A stretch of DNA of 64,000 nt from Azonexus sp. (GTDB lineage: Bacteria; Pseudomonadota; Gammaproteobacteria; Burkholderiales; Rhodocyclaceae), in contig JAGOAU010000012.1 in NCBI GenBank assembly GCA_017983755.1, positions 23,147-87,146 of the forward strand, read 5' to 3'. The notes beneath the pieces were generated by a model. It did no database searches, was not told the origin of the DNA, and saw nothing but the letters and a program-made list of their open reading frames with translations. The position numbers and the translations under genes are program-made. Shown here piece by piece: positions 54,937 to 61,781 of this stretch. How positions within the stretch are numbered: the first letter of the stretch is position 1; each line of letters begins with the position of its first letter.

Positions 54937-55383
54937 ATGAACGCCTTGCGCAAGACGGCCGTCGTGCTGACCCTGGGATTTGTCGCTTCGTCGGTCGGCC
55001 TCGCGGCGAGCGACGCCGGAATCATCGCCGAGGCGACCGGCGGCCAGTTCAAGGCAGCGAAGGGGAAATATTTCGAAAAGGCCTGCAACGAACGGCTCGA
55101 TTACGAAGCCGAGGTCGTCGACCTGAACGGCGACGGGCAACCGGAAGTGTTCACCAGTGTCCAGGGCACTTGCATGGGCGGCATGGCCGGCGTGCACATG
55201 AACCTTTACATCAGGGGCGCCGACGGCCGCTGGCAACCGCAGTTCGGCTTTCCCGGCATCTACAACGTGCTCAAGACCAAAAACAAGGGCTTCCCGGACA
55301 TCGAGATCGGCGGCCCCGGCAACTGCTTCCCGGTCTGGCGCTGGAACGGTAGCGCCTATGCAATTTATCGCAAGTGCCGTTAG
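54937..55383 (+). CDS. Exported protein with a calcium-loop-like motif
   Basis: 148 residues with GCGGAG upstream. Signal peptide MNALRKTAVVLTLGFVASSVGLAA. VVDLNGDGQPEVFTS is an FG-GAP/EF-like DxNxDG loop that could bind calcium. Four Cys in the mature protein (KACNER, GTCMGG, GNCFPVW, YRKCR) may pair. Function unknown. Confidence 0.65.
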   Translation: MNALRKTAVVLTLGFVASSVGLAASDAGIIAEATGGQFKAAKGKYFEKACNERLDYEAEVVDLNGDGQPEVFTSVQGTCMGGMAGVHMNLYIRGADGRWQPQFGFPGIYNVLKTKNKGFPDIEIGGPGNCFPVWRWNGSAYAIYRKCR

Positions 55384-55398
55384 CCGGAGTGCTGGCGC

Positions 55399-55977
55399 TC
55401 AGTCGGCCTTGGCCGCGAGCGTGGTGTGCTGCGGCGTTGCGCTCTGCCTGGCGCGCGCCTGAAGGTCGGCGAGGATTTGCGCGTCGTTGCGGCGGGTGCT
55501 CGCCAACTGTTCCCGGCGGTCGCGTTCGTCGATCAAGGCAAGGGCCTGCCGGCGCCAGGCGACCATCTGCGGTTCGTGCTCGTGGTGCAGGTGGTGCTTG
55601 CGGTGCATCGTGTACCAGCGGTGCGCTTCTTCGGGATTCGCCTCGACGCCCTGGCCGGTCTGGTACATCAGGCCGATCTGGATCTGCGCCACCTTGTCGC
55701 CCTGCTCGGCGGCCTGGCGGTACCAGCGCAGCGCCCTGGCATAGTCGAGGCTGACGCCGTCGCCGTGCTGGTGAATGACCGCCAGATTGTAGGCGGCGTC
55801 GACATTGCCCTTGCCGGCCCAGGACTCCCAGATCGCGATCGCCTGCACGGTGTCGCCGGCCTTGTGGAGTTTCGCGGCGCGCCGCAGATCGTCGTCGGCC
55901 AGGTCGGCGAGTGCGGAAAAGCTGAGCAAGGTGCCGATGACGGCGAGACTGCGGCGGGCGAGCAGGGCAGGGGACAT
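55399..55977 (-). CDS. Exported Sel1-repeat protein
   Basis: 192 residues from ATG 55977 (GGAGAA upstream). Signal peptide MSPALLARRSLAVIGTLLSFSALA. Sel1-type repeats: AYNLAVIHQHGDGVSLDYARALRWYRQAAEQGD and AQIQIGLMYQTGQGVEANPEEAHRWY. These bind proteins in the periplasm. A His-rich turn (HRKHHLHHEHEPQ) follows the repeats. Convergent with the preceding gene, 15 bases between stops. Confidence 0.75.
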   Translation of the reverse strand: MSPALLARRSLAVIGTLLSFSALADLADDDLRRAAKLHKAGDTVQAIAIWESWAGKGNVDAAYNLAVIHQHGDGVSLDYARALRWYRQAAEQGDKVAQIQIGLMYQTGQGVEANPEEAHRWYTMHRKHHLHHEHEPQMVAWRRQALALIDERDRREQLASTRRNDAQILADLQARARQSATPQHTTLAAKAD

Positions 55978-56186
55978 CGGCGGTTCTCCGGAAAAAAACC
56001 TGCGCCGGCGAGGAGGGTTCATGGGAGGTGGTCGACTCTCGGTGAGATGGCGCGGGACGGTCGAATCCTAAGCGCAGGGGCCGGGCGAAGGAATTAGACA
56101 AATTGCCGCGCGACAATTTGTCGCATCCCCTGCGCGCGCGAAACCCGCTAGGATTCGCCCCATGCGTCAGGGAGAGGGAGAGCGCC

Positions 56187-56366
56187 ATGAACCAGAACCA
56201 GAACACTCAGTCGTCTCAGCCGGAAATGGCTTCGTTGCTGCTTGGCGCGGGATTCGCGCTGGCTTCGCTGATTATTTTGCCGGCAGTGGCGCAGCGGGTC
56301 GGCCTCGGGTCGAGCGTGACCATTGCCCTGCGCGGCGCGCTGATGCGGGCGGCCAACCGTTTTTGA
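56187..56366 (+). CDS. Small single-span membrane protein
   Basis: 59 residues with a strong ribosome site (GGGAGAGGGAG) before ATG 56187. A Gln/Asn/Ser-rich head, one membrane helix (SLLLGAGFALASLIILPAVA) and a short basic tail. I do not recognise it. A terminator separates it from the Sco1 gene. Confidence 0.6.
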   Translation: MNQNQNTQSSQPEMASLLLGAGFALASLIILPAVAQRVGLGSSVTIALRGALMRAANRF

Positions 56367-56397
56367 TGCCGGTGCTGGCGCAGCGCTGTTGAAACGG

Positions 56398-56424
56398 GGC
56401 AGACTTCGCGTCTGCCTTTTTTGT
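56398..56424 (+). terminator. Intrinsic terminator after the 59-residue protein
   Basis: GGCAGAC (56398-56404) pairs with GTCTGCC (56410-56416) across TTCGC, followed by six T. It lies a few bases before the Sco1 gene, so that operon must be transcribed from within this short space or by read-through. Confidence 0.85.
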
Positions 56425-56435
56425 TTTTCCGGACC

Positions 56436-56993
56436 ATGAAGTTACGCATCCTGATGGCGGCCGTGCTGGCTGCCGCCCTGCTTGCCGGCTGCCAGCCGGG
56501 GCGCGATCCCAAGCTGCCGGCCGGAGCCGATTTCGTGCTGCAGACCGCCGACGGCCCGCTCGACTCGAAAATCCTGCGCGGCAAGGTGCTGCTGGTCTAT
56601 TTCGGCTACACCAACTGCCCGGATGTCTGCCCGGCCTCGCTGGCGGCCGGCGGCAACGCCCTGAAGGCCTTGTCGCCGGAAGAGCGCAAGAAAGTCAGGC
56701 TGGTGATGATCTCGGTCGATCCCGCGCGTGACAGCGTCCAGCATCTCAAGGAATACACCGCCTTCTTCCACCCCGAGATGGTTGGAGCCACCGGCACGCC
56801 TGAAGAAATCGCTGCCTTGGCCAAGGCCTTCGGTGCCGGCTACATCAGGCAGCCGGCCAGGGCCGACGGCAGCTATGCCGTGGATCACACCACGTCCACC
56901 TATGTCGTCGGGCCGGACGGCAGGCTGGCGCAGGTGATCGACCTCAACGCCGGCAGCGACGCCATCGTCGCCGCCGTCCGCAAGCTGCTGTGA
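56436..56993 (+). CDS. Sco1/SenC-family copper lipoprotein
   Basis: 185 residues from ATG 56436. Lipobox LLAGC at residues ~15-19. Thioredoxin fold with the copper motif YTNCPDVCPASLA (CxxxC) and the third ligand His in AVDHTTSTYVVGPDG. Sco proteins deliver copper to the CuA site of cytochrome oxidase or similar enzymes and act as thiol reductants. Its stop overlaps the next ATG (TGATG). Head of a long overlapping operon. Confidence 0.9.
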   Translation: MKLRILMAAVLAAALLAGCQPGRDPKLPAGADFVLQTADGPLDSKILRGKVLLVYFGYTNCPDVCPASLAAGGNALKALSPEERKKVRLVMISVDPARDSVQHLKEYTAFFHPEMVGATGTPEEIAALAKAFGAGYIRQPARADGSYAVDHTTSTYVVGPDGRLAQVIDLNAGSDAIVAAVRKLL

Positions 56994-57322
56994 TGCCCCC
57001 GTCCTCGCTCGTCCTCGCCCTGCTCGCCGGGCTGGCGCTCGCCTTTGCGGTCATTTTTTGCCATTTTTCCGGGTCGACCGCAACCGACGCCGCACGCCTC
57101 GCCGCCAACCGCGCGCTGGTCGAGCACTACGGCCTGACCGACCTCGCACTGTTCACCGAGGCCCGCTACACGCGCCACCCGAGCCAGGCCGACCTCCATT
57201 CGGCCTTCCAGGATCACCCGGCCGCCCTCGAACATTTCCCGACCGGCTCGCTGGTTGCCCCCCGTTCCCTTCCCCTGTTCCGCGATGCGCCCCTGGCTGG
57301 AAAAACAACTTCACCTGATTGA
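56993..57322 (+). CDS. Membrane-anchored small protein in the copper operon
   Basis: 109 residues; ATG overlaps the Sco1 stop and its end overlaps the permease start by 38 bases. N-terminal helix LVLALLAGLALAFAVIFCHF, then a periplasmic segment (ANRALVEHYGLTDLALFTEARYTRHPSQADLHSAF). Family not recognised. Dispersed word copy 19 encodes Gly-Ser-Thr-Ala-Thr directly after the helix. Confidence 0.65.
   Translation: MPPSSLVLALLAGLALAFAVIFCHFSGSTATDAARLAANRALVEHYGLTDLALFTEARYTRHPSQADLHSAFQDHPAALEHFPTGSLVAPRSLPLFRDAPLAGKTTSPD
57073..57084 (-). repeat. Dispersed uptake-signal-like word, copy 19
   Basis: GTCGACCGCAAC; on the minus strand followed by GGAAAAATGGCAAAAAATGA, one of the cleanest extended copies, inside coding sequence at the end of a membrane helix. 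Confidence 0.82.
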
Positions 57323-58421
57323 CTTCACGCTGGCTTCGCTGGCCCGGCGCAAGACGAAGAACGTCGGCCTGCTGCTGGCCTACACGCTGATCGTCTTCGT
57401 GCTCGCCTCGCTGTCGCTGTTCACCCACGCGCTACGCAGCGAGGCAAGCTACGTGCTTGCCGGCTCGCCGGAGGTCATCCTGCAACGCATGGTCGCCGGC
57501 CGTCACGACCTGATTCCGCCCGGCTATCTCGACAAGATCGGTCGCATCCGCGGCGTGCAGAAGAAGGAAGGGCGGCTGTGGGGCTACTACTACGACCCGG
57601 TGGTCAACGCCAACTACACCTTCATGGCGCGTCCGGCGAGCGAGGTCGCCGACGGCACCATCATGGTCGGCAGCGCGCTGGCGCGCGAGCGCGGGCTGGC
57701 GCCGAACAACACCATTTCCTTCCGCTCCTACACCGGCAAGCTGTTCGGCTTCACGGTCGCCGCCGTGTTGTCGCCGGATTCGGAGCTGCTTTCGGCCGAC
57801 CTCGTGCTGCTCTCGGAAAACGACTTTCGCCGCTTCTTCGAGTACCCGGAAGGCCACTACACCGACATCGCGCTCTCGGTCGCCAACCCGCAGGAGGTAC
57901 GCACCGTCGCCGCCAAGCTGTCGACGGCGCTGCCCGATTCGCGGCCGATCCTGCGCGAGGAGGTGCTGCGCACCTACCAGAGCCTGTTCGACTGGCGCGA
58001 GGGCATCGTCCTCACCGTGCTGGCCGGCGCCATCCTCGCCTTCGCCATCCTCGCCTGGGAAAAGGCCTCCGGGCTGTCGGCCGAAGAGCGGCGCGAGATC
58101 GGTATCCTCAAGGCGATCGGCTGGGAAACCGGCGACGTCATCCGCATGAAGGTTTGGGAAGGTCTCATCATCTCGCTGACGGCCTTCCTGCTAGGCGGCA
58201 TCGCCGCCTACGTGCATGTTTTCCATTTCGGCGCGGCGGTGTTCGCGCCGGTGCTCAAGGGCTGGTCGGTGCTTTACCCGCGGTTCACGCTGGTGCCGGC
58301 AGTCGACGGCCTGCAGATTGCCACGCTGTTCTTCTTCACGGTGGTGCCCTACACGGCGGCGGTGCTGGTGCCGATCTGGCGCGCAGCGATCACCGACCCC
58401 GACGCGGTGATGCGCGCATGA
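57285..58421 (+). CDS. FtsX/MacB-type ABC transporter permease
   Basis: 378 residues from ATG 57285. One N-terminal helix, a large periplasmic domain (SPEVILQRMVAGRHDLIPPG ... NPQEVRTVAAKLSTALPDS), then three helices with KASGLSAEERREIGILKAIGWETGDVI, the cytoplasmic coupling motif of FtsX-family permeases. Such transporters act on lipoproteins or as mechanical signal devices more often than as importers. ATGA overlap with the ATPase gene. Confidence 0.85.
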   Translation: MRPWLEKQLHLIDFTLASLARRKTKNVGLLLAYTLIVFVLASLSLFTHALRSEASYVLAGSPEVILQRMVAGRHDLIPPGYLDKIGRIRGVQKKEGRLWGYYYDPVVNANYTFMARPASEVADGTIMVGSALARERGLAPNNTISFRSYTGKLFGFTVAAVLSPDSELLSADLVLLSENDFRRFFEYPEGHYTDIALSVANPQEVRTVAAKLSTALPDSRPILREEVLRTYQSLFDWREGIVLTVLAGAILAFAILAWEKASGLSAEERREIGILKAIGWETGDVIRMKVWEGLIISLTAFLLGGIAAYVHVFHFGAAVFAPVLKGWSVLYPRFTLVPAVDGLQIATLFFFTVVPYTAAVLVPIWRAAITDPDAVMRA

Positions 58422-59092
58422 TCGAACTTACCAATATCCGCAAGGCCTTCAATCAGGGCCGCCACAACGAATACTGGGCGCTGCACGGCATCGACCTCCG
58501 CGTCGAGGCTGGCAAGGTCACGGCCTTCCGCGGTCCCAGCGGTTCGGGCAAGACGACGCTGTTGACCATCGTCGGCTGTCTGTCGCGGCCGACCGAGGGG
58601 CGCGTGCGCTTCAAGGGCGAGGACATTTCCGGCCTGCCGGAACGTTTCCTGACCGACATCCGCCGTCAGAGCTTCGGCTTCGTCTTCCAGCAGTTCAACC
58701 TGATCAAGGGGCTGTCGGCGGTCGACAACATCATCCTGCCCGGGATGCCGACCGGCCGCCCGCGCCGCGACCTGGTCGAACGCGCCGACGAACTGCTCGA
58801 CCAGCTCAAGCTCGGCCACCGCAGCCGCGCCAAGGTCGAGTGGCTGTCCGGCGGCGAGCAGCAGCGCGTCGCCATCGCCCGCGCGCTGATCAACGATCCT
58901 CAGGTCATCATCGCCGACGAGCCGACGGCCAACCTCGACACCGCGCTGTCCAGGGAATTCCTCGCCATCCTCGAAGGCTTCACCGATGCCGGCAAGACGG
59001 TGCTGCTGACCAGCCACGACCCGCTGGTCGTCGAATCGAGCGCCGTCCATCGTGTGGTCGGAATGCGCGACGGCCGCCTGATCGAAGACTGA
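58418..59092 (+). CDS. ABC transporter ATPase (LolD/MacB-type)
   Basis: 224 residues, starting in the permease stop. Walker A GPSGSGKTTLL, Q-loop VFQQFNLI, signature LSGGEQQRVAIARAL, Walker B VIIADEPTANLD and switch His in LLTSHDP are all intact. Partners the preceding permease. Stop overlaps the next ATG (TGATG). Confidence 0.93.
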   Translation: MIELTNIRKAFNQGRHNEYWALHGIDLRVEAGKVTAFRGPSGSGKTTLLTIVGCLSRPTEGRVRFKGEDISGLPERFLTDIRRQSFGFVFQQFNLIKGLSAVDNIILPGMPTGRPRRDLVERADELLDQLKLGHRSRAKVEWLSGGEQQRVAIARALINDPQVIIADEPTANLDTALSREFLAILEGFTDAGKTVLLTSHDPLVVESSAVHRVVGMRDGRLIED

Positions 59093-60099
59093 TGCTGTTC
59101 CAGCCGGCCATCATCGCGCTGCTGCTGGCCGCCGGCCTGGCGGTGCTGATGCTTGCCGGCGCCGCGCCCTTCGCCGTGCAGGTGATCCGCCACTGGGACA
59201 TCGGCAGCGGTTCGGAGCGGCAACTGGCGCTGGAACGGCGCACCTACCTGTTTTCGACGCTGCTCGCCTTCGTGCTTGTGGCGCAGCTGGCGGCGCTGCT
59301 GCTGTTCGTCTTCAACGCCGACCGGCTGGCGGCGATGTTCGTCGGCGCCATGTGCGCGGTCGGCACGCTGAACGTCAATGCCTGGGGCTTTCCCTCGCTG
59401 CTCATGCAGATCGCCGTCTTCTTCCTCGCCGCCATGTGGCTGGCGCTCAACCATGTCGACACGCTGGCGCGCGACTACCCGCTGGTACGCATCAAGTACG
59501 CGCTGCTGCTCGTGCTGCTGCCGGTGCTGGCCGTCAATTTCTGGCTGGAGTTGCAGTATTTTCTCGGCCTCAAGGCCAACGTCATCACCTCGTGCTGCGG
59601 CAGCCTGTTCTCCGGCGAAGGCAAGACCATCGCCGCCGAAGCCTCGGGCATGGAACCGCGGCCGGCGCTGGTGCTGTTCTACGCCGGGCTGGCGCTCGCC
59701 ATCGGCGCCGCGCTGTGGCACTGGCGCCGCGCCTCGCGGCTCAGCGGCTACGCGACGCTGGCGGCCAGCGCCGCCGGTTTCGTGGCGAGCATCGTCGGCG
59801 TGCTGTCCTTCGTTTCGCTCTACATCTACGAGCATCCGCACCACCACTGCCCGTTCTGCATCCTGAAGCCGGAATACGATTACCAGGGCTATGCGCTGTA
59901 CGTGCCGCTCTTTCTCGCCACCGCCGCCGGGTTGGGCGCCGGGGCAATGCAGCCCTTCGCGCGAATCGCCAGCCTGCGCGCCGTGCTGCCGCGCGTCTCG
60001 GCCCGGCTGGCGGGTCTGGCGGCGGCCGGCTACACTGTCTTTGCCGCGCTGGCGACCTGGTTCGTGCTGCATTCCAACCTGATTCTGATCGAACACTGA
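59092..60099 (+). CDS. Polytopic membrane protein of the copper operon
   Basis: 335 residues, about eight membrane helices. Notable possible metal or redox residues: ITSCCGSLFSGE in a loop and YIYEHPHHHCPFCILKPEYDYQG between helices, a cluster of three His and a CxxC. Family not recognised. The CxxC/His loop would suit copper or disulfide chemistry at the membrane surface, matching the Sco and TlpA-like neighbours. Confidence 0.75.
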   Translation: MLFQPAIIALLLAAGLAVLMLAGAAPFAVQVIRHWDIGSGSERQLALERRTYLFSTLLAFVLVAQLAALLLFVFNADRLAAMFVGAMCAVGTLNVNAWGFPSLLMQIAVFFLAAMWLALNHVDTLARDYPLVRIKYALLLVLLPVLAVNFWLELQYFLGLKANVITSCCGSLFSGEGKTIAAEASGMEPRPALVLFYAGLALAIGAALWHWRRASRLSGYATLAASAAGFVASIVGVLSFVSLYIYEHPHHHCPFCILKPEYDYQGYALYVPLFLATAAGLGAGAMQPFARIASLRAVLPRVSARLAGLAAAGYTVFAALATWFVLHSNLILIEH

Positions 60100-60100
60100 C

Positions 60101-60595
60101 ATGCGCCTACTTCTCGCCCTGTTTTTCGCCCTGACGCTTGCCGCCTGCGGGCAGGAGGCGCCCAAGGCCAACATCAACGTCGGCAGCAGCGCGCCGACCT
60201 TCCAGACCATTCGCGTCGACGGCAATCCCGAGCATTTCCCGGCTGCTTTTGCCGGCAAGCCGCTGGTCATCCGCTTCTGGGCCGACTGGTGCAAGTATTG
60301 CGAAGGCGAGATGAAGGCCATCGAAACCGTCTATCAGCGCCACAAGGACAAGGGGCTGACGGTGCTGGCGATCAATGCCGGGCAGGACAAGAAGACCATC
60401 GACGCTTTCATCAAAAAGATCGGCGTCACCTACCCGGCGCTACTCGACGAGAACTCGGCCATCGCCAGAAGCTACGGCGTGGTCGGCCTGCCGACGACCT
60501 TCTTCATCGACGGCACGGGCGTCGTCCGCGGCAAGATCGTCGGCGAGGCGGACGAGGCGACCTTCGAGCGCCACGTGCAGGAACTGCTGCGATGA
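60101..60595 (+). CDS. TlpA/ResA-like thioredoxin lipoprotein
   Basis: 164 residues. Lipobox LAAC (Cys16), thioredoxin fold with active site FWADWCKYCEGEMKAIE and the cis-Pro region GVVGLPTTFFIDGTG. Periplasmic thiol reductase, probably keeping copper-binding Cys pairs (Sco1, oxidase) reduced. Stop overlaps the next start. Confidence 0.88.
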   Translation: MRLLLALFFALTLAACGQEAPKANINVGSSAPTFQTIRVDGNPEHFPAAFAGKPLVIRFWADWCKYCEGEMKAIETVYQRHKDKGLTVLAINAGQDKKTIDAFIKKIGVTYPALLDENSAIARSYGVVGLPTTFFIDGTGVVRGKIVGEADEATFERHVQELLR

Positions 60596-60783
60596 GCGAC
60601 CACGGCGCTTGCGACCTGTGCGGCCTCGATGTCGGGGTCAGGCCCTTCACGCTGAACACGGCGGAAAAGCAGTATCGATTCTGCTGCGAGGGCTGCCGGG
60701 GAATCTACGAGATGTTGCATGACATCAAGGAAATATCCGTCGACAGCGACAATAATGATTTGGATAAACCCCGAAAGGAATGA
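60592..60783 (+). CDS. Cys-rich mini-protein resembling the N-terminal metal domain of P1B ATPases
   Basis: 63 residues. ACDLCGLDVG and QYRFCCEGCRGIYEMLHD give CxxC ... CCxGC, the pattern of the metal-binding region that precedes HMA domains in FixI/CcoI-type ATPases. Here it stands alone, with an acidic tail (SVDSDNNDLDKP). Likely a metal-handing partner of the ATPase at the end of the operon. Confidence 0.7.
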   Translation: MSDHGACDLCGLDVGVRPFTLNTAEKQYRFCCEGCRGIYEMLHDIKEISVDSDNNDLDKPRKE

Positions 60784-60785
60784 CC

Positions 60786-61166
60786 ATGATGACCGAAGAA
60801 ATGATGAAGCAGATGCCGCACATGATGGGTCAAGCTGGCCAGATGATGGGCCACCCGATGGCCACCGGCGCGATGATGGCGGCCACCGGCTTCGCCGCCG
60901 GGCGCGGCCTGCTCGGCACGACGCTGCTGCGCAACCCGCTGGCGCTGCTGGCGGTCGGCGCGGCCGGCGGCGTCGCGGCCGGCTTCCTGTTGTTCAAGTA
61001 CCAGAAGGAAATCGTCGACGGATTGTCGAAAGTCACAGGCATGGGCAAGGATTTCGCGCTGCACCAGAAGGAAAACCTCAACGACCTGATGGCGACCGCC
61101 GAGGAGAAGCTCGAAGGCCACGCACCGCCGCCGGCCCCGGCCGCCGAGCAACCGCCCGCCGCCTGA
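60786..61166 (+). CDS. Met-rich membrane protein
   Basis: 126 residues from ATG 60786 (AAGGAA six bases upstream; ATG 60780 overlapping the previous stop is also possible). Starts MMTEEMMKQMPHMMGQAGQM then MGHPM, a dense Met/His cluster of the kind that binds Cu(I). One or two Gly/Ala-rich helices follow (LALLAVGAAGGVAAGFLLF), then a charged helix and a Pro/Ala tail. Function unknown; copper binding inferred. Confidence 0.65.
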   Translation: MMTEEMMKQMPHMMGQAGQMMGHPMATGAMMAATGFAAGRGLLGTTLLRNPLALLAVGAAGGVAAGFLLFKYQKEIVDGLSKVTGMGKDFALHQKENLNDLMATAEEKLEGHAPPPAPAAEQPPAA

Positions 61167-61175
61167 GGAGAGGCC

Positions 61176-61781
61176 ATGCCGCAAGCCGCCCAACTGGCCG
61201 GACGCATCGTTGTCGTCCACCGTGAGCCGGGTTTCCTGCGCCTGGAATTGCCCGGTGAACTTTGCGGCGGCGATGTCGCCGCCGACCTCGACGCCGGCGT
61301 CCGGACGCTGGCCGGCGTCACGACTGTTGCGGTCGACCCCGGCTGGAGGCGGATTTCCATCCGCTACGACGCCGCCGCGCTGACCACCGCGCAAGTGGCC
61401 CGGCAATTGTTCGACGTGATCGACGCCCTGCCGGACGAAGCCGTTGCAACGCCCGAAGCGCCTGCCGCAGCCCCGGCGACCGGTGGCATCCTCGACCGCG
61501 GCATCCAGCCCTTGCTCGACAAGGTCAAGGCAGCGGTGATTCCGCCCGGCGAAGTGCCGGCCGGCTCAATGCGCGCCCGTTTCCAGCCGATGGTCGAAAG
61601 CGCGTTGACCGAAAAGGCGGTGACCAATTTCTTCAACGACATCGTCGCCTTCTACCTGATCAAGGTGCATTGGGACCTCATCACCAAGCGCTGGCTGCAG
61701 AATCCGCTGGCCAACAGCAACGCCTGGCTGACGACCTTCTACCTCGTCTTCCTGCTGGTCCGCTACCGCAAGCGTCCATGA
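61176..61781 (+). CDS. HMA-like domain membrane-associated protein
   Basis: 201 residues. Residues ~8-85 resemble a heavy-metal-associated fold without its CxxC (IVVVHREPGFLRLELPG ... ISIRYDAAALTTAQVARQLF). An Ala/Pro linker follows, then a helical end (NFFNDIVAFYLIKVHWDLITKRWLQ; WLTTFYLVFLLVRYRKRP) that may touch the membrane. The next protein begins with a similar domain. Stop overlaps the ATPase ATG (ATGA). Confidence 0.65.
   Translation: MPQAAQLAGRIVVVHREPGFLRLELPGELCGGDVAADLDAGVRTLAGVTTVAVDPGWRRISIRYDAAALTTAQVARQLFDVIDALPDEAVATPEAPAAAPATGGILDRGIQPLLDKVKAAVIPPGEVPAGSMRARFQPMVESALTEKAVTNFFNDIVAFYLIKVHWDLITKRWLQNPLANSNAWLTTFYLVFLLVRYRKRP
61326..61337 (+). repeat. Dispersed uptake-signal-like word, copy 20
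   Basis: GTTGCGGTCGAC in the HMA-like gene (Val-Ala-Val-Asp). Only the distal GGATTTCC tract follows. Confidence 0.6.

Noticed and set aside
1255-61337. Reading the dispersed word as the exact Haemophilus uptake sequence
   Set aside because: Only the GCGGT core and the A/T spacing agree. The AAG of AAGTGCGGT is absent and GTCGAC follows, so it is at most an analogue.
1255-61337. The dispersed word as a transcription-factor site or restriction target (GTCGAC)
   Set aside because: Copies lie mostly inside genes with no promoter bias, and the conservation extends well past the GTCGAC hexamer into A/T tracts.
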